From UBA12079 sp964608745 (GTDB taxonomy: Bacteria; Patescibacteriota; Minisyncoccia; Phycocordibacterales; UBA12079), in contig CAZSPC010000003.1 of NCBI GenBank assembly GCA_964608745.1, positions 1 to 53,738 on the forward strand: a stretch of DNA of 53,738 nt. The letters run 5' to 3'. This document shows, piece by piece, positions 39,830 through 47,255 of this stretch. The notes under the pieces were generated by a model. It had not been told where the DNA came from and made no database searches. It saw nothing but the letters and a program-made list of their open reading frames with translations. A program made the position numbers and the translations under genes. Numbering within the stretch: the first letter of the stretch is position 1; the number at the start of each line of letters is the position of its first letter.

Positions 39830-39915
39830 GATTCAAGATTTAAGATGTAAGATTTAAGAATCAAAAATTTGCAAAGCAAATTTTTTCATAAATCTTAAAT
39901 CTTAAATCATAAATC
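39830..39915. repeat. Heptamer arm-core-arm element before rpsI (GATTTAA type)
   Basis: Left arm 39830-39857: GATTCAA, GATTTAA, GATGTAA, GATTTAA. Core 39863-39885: AAAAATTTGC-AAA-GCAAATTTTT, perfect. Right arm 39888-39915: ATAAATC, TTAAATC, TTAAATC, ATAAATC. rpsI ATG 10 nt further. Confidence 0.92.
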
Positions 39916-39925
39916 TAAACAAAAT

Positions 39926-40378
39926 ATGGTAGAAAAGACCAAAAAAACAACAAAAAAAACAACTACTCAAAAATCTTCAAAATCAGAAAAGTATTTTGAA
40001 GCAGTAGGACGAAGAAAAACAGCTACTGCTAGAGTGAGAATTACAGAAGCAAAATCTGATGCTTTTGTGATAAATCACGATAAGGAATTAGAAAAAGTGT
40101 TTTCAACATCAGAACTACAAGAAGTTGCTAAGGAGGCTTTGAAGAAATCTGATGTGGGAGTAAAATTTAAAGTTTCTGCTCTGATAAATGGTGGTGGAAT
40201 AAGTGCGCAGGCAGGAGCATTAAGGCATGGAATTTCCCGAGCACTCGTAAAATTTGATGAACAAACAAAAAATAAACTAAAAAAAGCAGGTTTCTTAAAA
40301 AGAGATCCAAGAATGAAAGAACGAAAGAAACCAGGTTTGAAGAAGGCTAGAAAAGCACCACAATGGTCAAAAAGATAA
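39926..40378 (+). CDS. rpsI: 30S ribosomal protein S9
   Basis: 150 residues; S9 reaches the P site with its C-terminal tail. The conserved domain starts at YFEAVGRRKTATARVRI (about residue 23) after a Lys/Thr-rich extension. GGGISAQAGALRHGISRALV and the tail RDPRMKERKKPGLKKARKAP followed by QWSKR are diagnostic. It follows rplM, as in most bacteria. The last six codons including the stop are part of a perfect 35-bp inverted repeat. Confidence 0.97.
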   Translation: MVEKTKKTTKKTTTQKSSKSEKYFEAVGRRKTATARVRITEAKSDAFVINHDKELEKVFSTSELQEVAKEALKKSDVGVKFKVSALINGGGISAQAGALRHGISRALVKFDEQTKNKLKKAGFLKRDPRMKERKKPGLKKARKAPQWSKR

Positions 40379-40433
40379 AAATAAAAAACACTCGCATAGC
40401 GAGTGTTTTTTATTTTTATCTTTTTGACCATTG
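40361..40433. terminator. Perfect 35-bp hairpin overlapping the end of rpsI
   Basis: 40361-40395 is fully complementary to 40399-40433, loop ATA. The inner part (AACACTCGC / GCGAGTGTT plus T-run) is a normal terminator; the outer part copies the last 18 coding bases of rpsI in reverse complement. Confidence 0.9.
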
Positions 40434-40435
40434 CT

Positions 40436-40468
40436 AGTAGTAAGGTGTAAGTGCTAAGTAGTAAGAAA
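40436..40468. repeat. Heptamer arm (AGTAGTA type)
   Basis: AGTAGTA, AGGTGTA, AGTGCTA, AGTAGTA, then AGAAA. Nearly the same as the arm at 46797. No partner arm nearby. Confidence 0.8.
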
Positions 40469-40586
40469 ATTCAATGGCTCACCCGATGAGCCGTTGAATT
40501 TTTCAGAAAAAGGGTGGGTGTCCGACACCCACCAATGGCTTTGTTGAGCTGTTTTCGGTGGTTCATGCATGAGTCATTGAATTTCA
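40468..40586. repeat. Cluster of three palindromes after rpsI
   Basis: AATTCAATGGCTCA-CCCGA-TGAGCCGTTGAATT (40468-40500); GGTGGGTGTCC / GACACCCACC (about 40513-40533); and GGTTCATGCATGAGTC (about 40559-40574). The first belongs to the AATGGCTCA family and the second shares GTGTCCGACAC with the miaA insert. Confidence 0.7.
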
Positions 40587-40658
40587 TTGCTTTTTTCGAT
40601 TTAAAATGTTAAAAATAAATTAGAAACAGTAATAAAAATTTAACAAACGGAGGTTGTT

Positions 40659-40841
40659 ATGCCATTTGGATTCAATAAAGATAAGTTGGAAAAGGTTGTT
40701 GATCCTAAAACCGGAGAAGAAACGAAGAAACCCGGCCCTTTATCTCACACAAATACAGAAACTGTAAATTTAGAAAGAATCGAAAGTACTTCTGGGATTT
40801 GGGGAGAATTTGGGATTGTTAATCTTGATGAAGAGGACTAA
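40659..40841 (+). CDS. Small hypothetical protein
   Basis: 60 residues, acidic at the end, no membrane helix: MPFGFNKDKLEKVVDPKTGE and a middle KKPGPLSHTNTETVNLERIE. Not recognised. ACGGAGG lies 7 nt before the ATG and a terminator follows the stop, which together support a real gene. The 5' half of that terminator (ACGGAGGTTAT) resembles its own ribosome binding site region. Confidence 0.6.
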   Translation: MPFGFNKDKLEKVVDPKTGEETKKPGPLSHTNTETVNLERIESTSGIWGEFGIVNLDEED

Positions 40842-40850
40842 TTTATATCA

Positions 40851-40880
40851 CGGAGGTTATAATAACCTTCGTTTTTTTGT
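40851..40880 (+). terminator. Intrinsic terminator
   Basis: ACGGAGGTTAT / ATAACCTTCGT stem with T7 run. Confidence 0.85.
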
Positions 40881-40888
40881 CAAAAAAC

Positions 40889-40917
40889 TTGAATCCATTT
40901 CTATTTTTTGTTATGAT
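40889..40917 (+). promoter_or_regulatory. grpE promoter
   Basis: TTGAAT (40889-40894), 17 bp, TATGAT (40912-40917). No CIRCE (HrcA) palindrome was found between it and grpE. Confidence 0.55.
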
Positions 40918-40940
40918 ACTTCAAGCTAAAAATTCTATTT

Positions 40941-41558
40941 ATGTCAAAAAAAGACGAAAACCCTAAAACAAAATTCGGGCAAGGAAAACAAAAAAAAGAA
41001 TATATTGAAGATGATATCACTCTTGAGGTTGATGATGTGGCAAAAGAAAACCTTGGTGAAAAATCCGGTGGTTTTGGCGGTGATGCTACAAAAAAACTTC
41101 GGGATAAACTTAAAAAATGTACTGAGGAAAAACAAGAGTACTTAGATGGTTGGCAAAGAGCAAAAGCTGATTTGGTAAATGCCAAAAAAGACTTTGAAGC
41201 ACAAAAAAAAGATTTTGTGAAATTTGCTAAGGGTGATTTGCTTATGCAAATTATTCCCGTTCTGGATTCTTTTGATATGGCTTTCAAAAATACAGAGGGT
41301 GTTTCAAAAGAATGGTTGAGTGGGGTGAGGTATATTCAAACTCAATTTATGACGATTTTAAATGAAAATGGGGTAAAAGAAATAAATCCAGAAAATGAAA
41401 AATTTGATCCCAATAAACATACAGCAGTTGAAACGATTAATGTTGACGAGGAAGAAAAAGACAATATAATATTGGAGGTTGTACAGAGAGGATATAGTCT
41501 TAATAGTAAAATTATTCGTGAAGCAAAGGTGCATGTTGGTGAATATAGAAGTAGTTAA
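40941..41558 (+). CDS. grpE: Nucleotide exchange factor GrpE
   Basis: 205 residues. GrpE releases ADP from DnaK. A charged N-terminal extension (about 70 residues) precedes the long coiled coil (LRDKLKKCTEEKQEYLDGWQ, RAKADLVNAKKDFEAQKKDF) and the C-terminal beta domain (NENGVKEINPENEKFDPNKH, TAVETINV, VQRGYSLNSKIIREAKVHVG). First gene of the grpE-dnaK-dnaJ chaperone set. Leader about 17 nt without ribosome binding site. Confidence 0.95.
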   Translation: MSKKDENPKTKFGQGKQKKEYIEDDITLEVDDVAKENLGEKSGGFGGDATKKLRDKLKKCTEEKQEYLDGWQRAKADLVNAKKDFEAQKKDFVKFAKGDLLMQIIPVLDSFDMAFKNTEGVSKEWLSGVRYIQTQFMTILNENGVKEINPENEKFDPNKHTAVETINVDEEEKDNIILEVVQRGYSLNSKIIREAKVHVGEYRSS

Positions 41559-41572
41559 GCTTTTGTTTCAGA

Positions 41573-41719
41573 AATTTTTAATTTTTAATTTTTAAATAAT
41601 TTCAAATTTTTAAATGTTTAATTTTTAAACACAAAATTTGCAAAGCAAATTTCGTCAAAGTGTTTAAAAATTAGTTTATTAAAAATTGTTTAAAAATTAT
41701 AAATTATAAATTAAAAATT
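41573..41719. repeat. Heptamer arm-core-arm element between grpE and dnaK (AATTTTT type)
   Basis: Left: TTTTTAA-type 7-mers from about 41575 (AATTTTT three times), then more AT repeats. Core 41633-41653: AAAATTTGC-AAA-GCAAATTTC. Right end 41692-41719: AAAAATT, ATAAATT, ATAAATT, AAAAATT. Unlike the other cases the dnaK ATG is about 80 nt further. Confidence 0.8.
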
Positions 41720-41798
41720 TTTTGTGAAGGTTTTAACGATAAGTTGGATTAATTAAAATAACAAACAATTATTAGAGATAATAAGAAATATAAGAAAT

Positions 41799-43736
41799 AT
41801 GAGCAAAATTTTAGGTATCGATTTAGGAACAACTAACTCCGCAATGTCTATTATTGAAGGTGGAGAACCAAAAATTATTGAAAACGCAGAAGGGAACAGA
41901 ACAACCCCTTCTATTGTTGCATTATCAAAAACCGGAGAAAGGTTGGCCGGCCTTTTGGCTAAAAGACAAGCCGTAACTAATCCGCAAAATACTGTTTTTG
42001 GAATTAAAAGATTTATTGGACATAACTTTGATGATGAAGTTGTCCAGAAAGATAAGAAAACTGTCCCTTATGAGATGAGAAAAGCTGATAATGGAGGTGT
42101 TGAGGTAAAGATGGGTGATAAATGGCATACACCAGAGGAGGTATCGGCAATGTTTATTCAAAAATTAAAGGCAGACGCTGAAGCAAAGTTAGGTGAGAAA
42201 GTTACCAAAGCAATTATTACTGTACCGGCTTATTTCAATGATGCACAAAGAAAAGCCACCAAAGACGCGGGGAAAATTGCTGGACTTGAAGTAAAAAGAA
42301 TTATCAACGAGCCAACAGCGGCTGCGCTTGCTTATGGTTTTAATAAAAAGAAAGACCAACAAATTGTGGTTTTTGACTTTGGTGGTGGTACTTTTGATGT
42401 TTCTGTTTTAGAAGTTGGAGATGATGTTGTTGAGGTAAAATCAACAGATGGTGATTCACATATGGGTGGAAAAGATATTGATCAACAAATCATCAAATGG
42501 ATAATTGATGAGTTTAAAAAAGAAAGTGGAGTGGATATTTCCAAAGACCCTCTAGCCTTACAAAGACTAGACGAGGCGGCAGAAAAAGCAAAAATTGAAC
42601 TTTCGTCAGCAACAGAATCAGAGATCAATATTCCGTTTATTACATCAGATGCCGAAGGGCCAAAACACTTACTTTTGAAATTGTCTCGGGCTAAGTTAAA
42701 CGAACTTGCAGATGAATATGTCAAAAGATCAATTGATATTACTAAAAGAGCAGTCGAGGCTTCACCCTTCGAAATTTCAGATATTGATGAAATTGTTTTG
42801 GTGGGAGGGCAGACAAGAATGCCCGCAATTCAAGAAGCTGTAAAAGAGTTATTTGGAGGAAAAGAGCCAAATCAATCAATTAATCCAGATGAAGTGGTTG
42901 CGGACGGAGCTGCTATTCAAGCGGGTGTCTTACAAGGAGATGTAAAAGATGTTCTTCTTCTTGATGTTATCCCTCTATCGTTTGGAATTGAAACTATGGG
43001 TGGGGTAGCAACAAAATTGATTGAAAAGAATACAACTATTCCAACTTCAAAATCTCAGGTTTTTTCAACCGCTAGCGACAATCAGACCTCAACAGAAATC
43101 CATATCGTTCAGGGAGAAAGATCAATGGCGGGAGATAATAAAAGTCTTGGAAGGTTTATTCTTGATGGAATTCCACCGGCACCAAGAGGTATTCCTCAGG
43201 TAGAGGTAACTTTTGATATTGATGCGAATGGTATTCTAAATGTAAAGGCAAAAGACAAATCAACAGGAAAAGAAAATTCAATTAGAATCGAAGCCTCATC
43301 TGCTTTAAGTGACGAGGATATCGAAAAAATGAAAAAAGATGCAGAAATGCATGCTGATGAAGATAAGAAAAAGAAAGAAATGATTGATGTAAAAAATGTT
43401 GCAGAGCAAATTATTTACACAGCTGAAAAGGCGGTTAAAGATGCGGGAGATAAAGTGAATGATGATATTAAAACTGGGGTAAATACAAAAATTGATGCTC
43501 TGAAAAAAGTAAAAGATGGAGATAATTTAGATGAAATTAAAAAAGCAACAGAGGAGCTTTCAGTCGAGATGCAAAAAATAGGTTCAGCAATGTCGACTGA
43601 TGCGGAACAAACGCAGAACGATACCGAACAAACACAGAAACAATCCGATAACGAAAATGTCCGTGATGCAGATTTTGAGGAAAAAGACGAACAAGGAAAA
43701 GATGAAGATAAGGGTGGCGAGGACAAAAAAGAATAA
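41799..43736 (+). CDS. dnaK: Molecular chaperone DnaK (Hsp70)
   Basis: 645 residues, full length. ATP-dependent folding chaperone. ATPase domain: ILGIDLGTTNSAMSIIEGG, VTKAIITVPAYFNDAQRKAT, NEPTAAALAYGFNKKKDQQI, VVFDFGGGTFDVSVLEVGDD and EIVLVGGQTRMPAIQEAVKE. Substrate-binding domain: LLLDVIPLSFGIETMGGVAT, LIEKNTTIPTSKSQVFSTA and IPPAPRGIPQVEVTFDIDAN. The lid is followed by an acidic tail (NDTEQTQKQSDNENVRDADF). Works with GrpE upstream and DnaJ downstream. Confidence 0.98.
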   Translation: MSKILGIDLGTTNSAMSIIEGGEPKIIENAEGNRTTPSIVALSKTGERLAGLLAKRQAVTNPQNTVFGIKRFIGHNFDDEVVQKDKKTVPYEMRKADNGGVEVKMGDKWHTPEEVSAMFIQKLKADAEAKLGEKVTKAIITVPAYFNDAQRKATKDAGKIAGLEVKRIINEPTAAALAYGFNKKKDQQIVVFDFGGGTFDVSVLEVGDDVVEVKSTDGDSHMGGKDIDQQIIKWIIDEFKKESGVDISKDPLALQRLDEAAEKAKIELSSATESEINIPFITSDAEGPKHLLLKLSRAKLNELADEYVKRSIDITKRAVEASPFEISDIDEIVLVGGQTRMPAIQEAVKELFGGKEPNQSINPDEVVADGAAIQAGVLQGDVKDVLLLDVIPLSFGIETMGGVATKLIEKNTTIPTSKSQVFSTASDNQTSTEIHIVQGERSMAGDNKSLGRFILDGIPPAPRGIPQVEVTFDIDANGILNVKAKDKSTGKENSIRIEASSALSDEDIEKMKKDAEMHADEDKKKKEMIDVKNVAEQIIYTAEKAVKDAGDKVNDDIKTGVNTKIDALKKVKDGDNLDEIKKATEELSVEMQKIGSAMSTDAEQTQNDTEQTQKQSDNENVRDADFEEKDEQGKDEDKGGEDKKE

Positions 43737-43750
43737 TTTTAATTCATAAG

Positions 43751-43776
43751 ACGAACCGCCTCCGGCGGTTCGTCAT
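43751..43776 (+). terminator. dnaK terminator-like hairpin
   Basis: GACGAACCGCC-TCC-GGCGGTTCGTC, perfect. The T-run is weak (CATCACAAAG follows), so ending efficiency is uncertain. Confidence 0.6.
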
Positions 43777-43949
43777 CACAAAGACTTTAAATTACGAGGG
43801 AGTCTGTCGGATTTAATAAATTTTCGTTACCTGGTAACCTGTCTGTATTGGCCTAGTTACCGGGTAACCTAAGAAAATTTATTAAATCCGATACCCTACG
43901 AGTAATTTAAAAATCTGAGGCAATTTAGTTTTGGACTTGCGAAGTTCCT

Positions 43950-43981
43950 CGTCATTGCGAGGCGAAGCCGTGGCAATCCAG
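43950..43981. repeat. GTCATTGCGAG-family repeat, copy 3
   Basis: CGTCATTGCGAGGCGAAGCC then GTGGCAATCCAG; the best-preserved copy in the window. Confidence 0.75.
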
Positions 43982-44189
43982 TCTTCGGCTTGCGCGAGCA
44001 AGCAAAAAACAACAAAATTTTAATGGCTCACGCATGAGCCATTGATTTTTTGTATATTTTAATGGGTTACCAGGTAACCCACTTTTTTAATACAAAAAAT
44101 AGGGGTGGTAAAAACCACCCCCATTTACGAAAAAAGTTTCGCAGAAATTTAAGTATATATTAATAGGGACTTAAATTTCTAATACAATA

Positions 44190-44218
44190 AAATTCAGAAG
44201 CAAGGCTTCTGAATTTTT
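44190..44218 (+). terminator. Intrinsic terminator before dnaJ
   Basis: AAATTCAGAAGC-AAG-GCTTCTGAATTT plus T-run. Confidence 0.8.
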
Positions 44219-44258
44219 TCTTTATTTTTAACTTAATTTAATGTAAAATACTCCTGTT

Positions 44259-45320
44259 ATGTCAGAAGACTACTATAAAATTCTCGGCGTTGAAAAGGGC
44301 GCATCAAAATCAGATATAAAAAAAGCTTTTCGAAAAATGGCTCACAAATATCACCCTGATAAAAACGGAGGTGATGAAGCTAAATTTAAACAAGCCAGCG
44401 AAGCTTATGCTGTTTTGTCTGATGAGAAAAAAAGAGCCGAATATGATACATATGGGACAACATTTGGAAATGGCGCAGGAGCAGGTCAAGGCTTTGGTGG
44501 TTTTGATTTTTCAAATTTTGCACAACAAGGCGGTGTTGAGTTTGATCTAGGGGATATTTTTGGTGATATGTTTGGTGGACAGAGAGGTGCTAGAACAAAA
44601 AGAGGAAATGATATTTCGATTGATATAGAAGTACCCTTCAAAGATTCTATTTTTGGGATTGAAAGAAAAATTTTAGTTACTAAAAATTCCACCTGTGATG
44701 CTTGTTCTGGAACTGGTGGAAAACCAGGAACTTCTATGACAACCTGCTCTGTTTGTAATGGAAATGGACAAGTACACGAAACCAAAAAATCAATTTTAGG
44801 AACTGTTTCTGTTGCTCGAACTTGTGATAACTGTCTTGGAAAAGGAGAAATGCCAAAAGAAAAATGTAAAAAATGTACGGGGCAGGGGGTTAGTAGAAAA
44901 CAATCAGAGATTAGTATTAATATCCCCGCTGGTATCAATAATGGTGAAATGATGCGATTGGCTGGTGCGGGTGAAGCGGTGACTGGTGGGGTACCAGGAG
45001 ATTTGTATATTAAAATTCATGTTACTTCTGATAAAAAATGGCGAAAGGAGGGCTACAACCTGGTTACAGATTTAAATGTTAAATTAACTGATGTTTTGCT
45101 AGGAACAGAGTACAACCTAAAAACATTTGATGGTGATATTAAGTTAAAAATTCCGGCGGGAGTAAGTTTCGGAGAAATTTTACGAATAAAAGGTAAGGGA
45201 GTACCGATGAATAATTCTCAGCGAGGAGATATAATGGTCAAACTAAATATTCAACTTCCAAACAAACTAAACAGAAAAACCAAAAAATTGGTTGAAGAAT
45301 TAAAGGACATCGGGGTTTAA
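44259..45320 (+). CDS. dnaJ: Molecular chaperone DnaJ (Hsp40)
   Basis: 353 residues. J domain with HPD in MAHKYHPDKNGG (about residues 27-38), Gly/Phe-rich linker (GNGAGAGQGFGGFDFSNFAQ), then four zinc repeats: CDACSGTG, CSVCNGNG, CDNCLGKG, CKKCTGQG. The C-terminal substrate and dimer domains follow (INIPAGINNGEMMRLAGAGE). It stimulates the ATPase of DnaK. A TG-TAAAAT -10-like site ends 9 nt before the ATG, so the leader is very short. All four zinc repeats are intact. Confidence 0.97.
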   Translation: MSEDYYKILGVEKGASKSDIKKAFRKMAHKYHPDKNGGDEAKFKQASEAYAVLSDEKKRAEYDTYGTTFGNGAGAGQGFGGFDFSNFAQQGGVEFDLGDIFGDMFGGQRGARTKRGNDISIDIEVPFKDSIFGIERKILVTKNSTCDACSGTGGKPGTSMTTCSVCNGNGQVHETKKSILGTVSVARTCDNCLGKGEMPKEKCKKCTGQGVSRKQSEISINIPAGINNGEMMRLAGAGEAVTGGVPGDLYIKIHVTSDKKWRKEGYNLVTDLNVKLTDVLLGTEYNLKTFDGDIKLKIPAGVSFGEILRIKGKGVPMNNSQRGDIMVKLNIQLPNKLNRKTKKLVEELKDIGV

Positions 45321-45325
45321 ATCTA

Positions 45326-45385
45326 AAAAACAAAAAATCTCATTCTTACATTCTCGAGAATGTAAGAATGAGATTTTTTGTTTTT
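45326..45385. terminator. Perfect 30-bp palindromic terminator (CTCGAG centre)
   Basis: 45326-45355 is the exact reverse complement of 45356-45385, no spacer. Inner part ATTCTTACATTCTC / GAGAATGTAAGAAT. Related palindromes at 50874-50903 and 52809-52836. Ends dnaJ; T-run present. Confidence 0.88.
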
Positions 45386-45400
45386 GGACATTTGTTTTTA

Positions 45401-45409
45401 TGCTATAAT
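45401..45409 (+). promoter_or_regulatory. Extended -10 promoter of tyrS
   Basis: TG-C-TATAAT. The tyrS ATG is 10 nt after the -10, so the leader is at most a few nucleotides. Confidence 0.65.
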
Positions 45410-45419
45410 TGTTTTTATC

Positions 45420-46790
45420 ATGAAAATAATAACAGATGAAAAACAAATAGATGAAGTTTTGGAAAGAGGAACGATTGTTCAGGTTTTACCTACCAAAGAA
45501 GATTTTAAGAAAAGATTGATGGGTGGTGAAAAAATGCGTTTCTATATTGGTTTTGATGCTACTGCACCCACCTTGCATTTGAGTCATGCTAAAAACTTAA
45601 TGCTTCTTGAAAAATTTAGAAAACTTGGACACGAGGTTATTGTGCTTTTTGGTGATTTTACAGCACGGATTGGTGACCCAACAGGTGAGAATTCTGCGCG
45701 GAAACAACTAACTCGCGAAGATGTGATGGAAAATGTTAAAATCTGGAAGGGTTTAATAAAACCCTTGATGAATTTTGAAGATAAAGAAAATCCACCAATA
45801 ATTAAATATAACCATGACTGGCTTTCAAAACTAACTTTTGAGGATGTGATCGGACTGGCGGGGAACTTTACTGTTCAGCAAATGCTTGAAAGGGATATGT
45901 TTGCTAAGAGAATGTCTAATTTAAAAGGTGTTAATACTGTTGTTATGTGTAGATATTGTAAGTATATATTTCCCTCTCCAATCCAGTTTGGTTCTAACAA
46001 AGGTTTTAATTCAGCCAAGTTAGAGGGGAATTTAATAAATTGTCCTAAATGTAAAAAAATGACAGGGATGGATAAGGAAGATATGATACAGTCTGAACCA
46101 ATTTACCTTCATGAGTTTTTGTATCCTTTAATGCAAGGTTATGATTCTGTTGCTATGGATGTTGATGTAGAACTTTGTGGAACTGATCAGATCTTTAATG
46201 CTTTAGCAGGAAGAACTCTTCTCAAAAAAATAAATAAAAAAGAGAAGTTTGTTGTTGCAGTTACTTTAATGGAAAATCCAAAGACGGGGGAGTTAATGTC
46301 TAAAAGTAAAGGGACGGGAGTGTTTCTTGATAGTTCAGCAAATGATATGTATGGGCAAATAATGTCTCAACCTGACGAGATGATGGAAATATTATTTAAA
46401 AATGTCACACAATTAAGTTTTGACGAGATAAATAATATTTTAAACTCTGATAATCCAATGGACGCGAAAAAAAGACTCGCTTTTGAAATAGTTAGTTTGT
46501 TGAAGGGGGAAGATAAAGCCAAAGAAGCAGAAGAAAATTTTAAAACTCAATTTCAGAAAGGAGAAATTCCAGAAAATATTGAAGAATTTGAGGTAAAAGA
46601 AAATGAAGGAATTTTAACTGTATTAACTCAAATCGGATTCACTCAATCAAACGGAGAAGCACGTCGAAAAGTAACCGAAAAAGCCGTAAAATTGGACGGA
46701 GAAGTGGTTGTAGACCCAACTTATACATTAGAATCAGGTGATAAGATTGTTAAATTAGGAAGGAAAATAGCGAAAATTATTGTGAAATAA
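45420..46790 (+). CDS. tyrS: Tyrosine-tRNA ligase with a four-cysteine insertion
   Basis: Class I synthetase for tRNA-Tyr, 456 residues. FYIGFDATAPTLHLSHAKNL holds the HIGH-like motif (residues 41-60), VLFGDFTARIGDPTGENSAR is typical, KMSKS appears as LMSKSKGTG (292-300), and an S4 domain ends the protein. Between MLERDMFAKRM and EPIYLHEFLYPLMQG an extra segment of about 45 residues carries C177-x2-C180 and C208-x2-C211 (MCRYCKYIF ... INCPKCKKM), like a zinc ribbon. This is not part of standard TyrRS. The start at 45420 fits the promoter spacing; an upstream in-frame ATG at 45378 lies inside the dnaJ terminator. Confidence 0.93.
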   Translation: MKIITDEKQIDEVLERGTIVQVLPTKEDFKKRLMGGEKMRFYIGFDATAPTLHLSHAKNLMLLEKFRKLGHEVIVLFGDFTARIGDPTGENSARKQLTREDVMENVKIWKGLIKPLMNFEDKENPPIIKYNHDWLSKLTFEDVIGLAGNFTVQQMLERDMFAKRMSNLKGVNTVVMCRYCKYIFPSPIQFGSNKGFNSAKLEGNLINCPKCKKMTGMDKEDMIQSEPIYLHEFLYPLMQGYDSVAMDVDVELCGTDQIFNALAGRTLLKKINKKEKFVVAVTLMENPKTGELMSKSKGTGVFLDSSANDMYGQIMSQPDEMMEILFKNVTQLSFDEINNILNSDNPMDAKKRLAFEIVSLLKGEDKAKEAEENFKTQFQKGEIPENIEEFEVKENEGILTVLTQIGFTQSNGEARRKVTEKAVKLDGEVVVDPTYTLESGDKIVKLGRKIAKIIVK

Positions 46791-46796
46791 TTTTCT

Positions 46797-46824
46797 AGTA
46801 GTAAGGTGTAAGTAGTAAGTAATA
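46797..46824. repeat. Heptamer arm (AGTAGTA type) with core
   Basis: AGTAGTA, AGGTGTA, AGTAGTA, AGTAATA, followed by AAATCTTGC-TTT-GCAAAATTT (core, about 46827-46848) and a second palindrome AAAATCGC-TTC-GCGATTTT (about 46855-46873). No right arm. Confidence 0.78.
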
Positions 46825-46956
46825 AGAAATCTTGCTTTGCAAAATTTATTGACGAAAATCGCTTCGCGATTTTTGTCTTAATCACGAAGAAAGAGATTTA
46901 AATTCTCTAAAAAAGTTTTTAAAGAAAAACTTGATATAATTTACAAACAATAAGGC

Positions 46957-46984
46957 TTGCACAATATTTTTTATTGTATATACT
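46957..46984 (+). promoter_or_regulatory. mazEF promoter
   Basis: TTGCAC (46957-46962), 16 bp, TATACT (46979-46984). A second -10-like TATAAT lies at 46935-46940. Confidence 0.65.
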
Positions 46985-47004
46985 TATGTATATACATAAG
47001 TATA
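46979..47004. promoter_or_regulatory. Perfect 26-bp palindromic operator of mazEF
   Basis: TATACTTATGTAT and its exact reverse complement, starting at the -10 box. MazE-type antitoxins repress their own promoter by binding palindromes in this position. Confidence 0.75.
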
Positions 47005-47012
47005 ATAAAAAA

Positions 47013-47255
47013 ATGAAAACTAAAATCAAAAAATGGGGAAATAGTCTAGCTTTAAGACTTCCAAAAACGAGCATCGAATTATTGGGGTTAAAAGAAAATA
47101 GTTCTGTTGTTTTTGATTACGATAAAAATCGAATTATTATAAAACCAGATCAAAAAAGAGAGTATACTTTGAATAATTTGGTTAGTAAAATTACCCCAAA
47201 TAATAAACACAAAACAGTTGATTGGGGCAAGCCTGTTGGTAAAGAATTATGGTAA
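47013..47255 (+). CDS. mazE: MazE-like antitoxin (AbrB fold)
   Basis: 80 residues. The N-terminal MKTKIKKWGNSLALRLPKTS followed by IELLGLKENSSVVF is the swapped-hairpin AbrB/MazE DNA-binding domain. The acidic/hydrophobic C-terminus (TVDWGKPVGKELW) ends like other MazE proteins that lie across the toxin. An upstream in-frame ATG (46974) falls inside the promoter and operator and is rejected. It overlaps mazF by 7 nt. It should form an autorepressing complex with MazF. Confidence 0.88.
   Translation: MKTKIKKWGNSLALRLPKTSIELLGLKENSSVVFDYDKNRIIIKPDQKREYTLNNLVSKITPNNKHKTVDWGKPVGKELW

Larger units (their letters stand above)
43737..44220. repeat. Repeat-dense region between dnaK and dnaJ
   Basis: About 520 bp with no gene and at least seven palindromes: the dnaK terminator GACGAACCGCC / GGCGGTTCGTC (43751-43776); a large structured repeat with GGATTTAATAAATTTTC arms (43786-43915) whose tip holds two GTTACC-GGTAAC palindromes; a GTCATTGCGAG repeat (43950); AATGGCTCA / TGAGCCATT (44022); GGGTTACCAGGTAACCC (44064-44080) inside longer arms; GGGGTGGT / ACCACCCC (44102-44122); AGAAATTTAAGT / ACTTAAATTTCT (44142-44180). 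Confidence 0.8.

Noticed and set aside
46974..47012. Longer mazE start
   Set aside because: It would put the start codon in the promoter and operator; the family begins at MKTKIKKWGNS.
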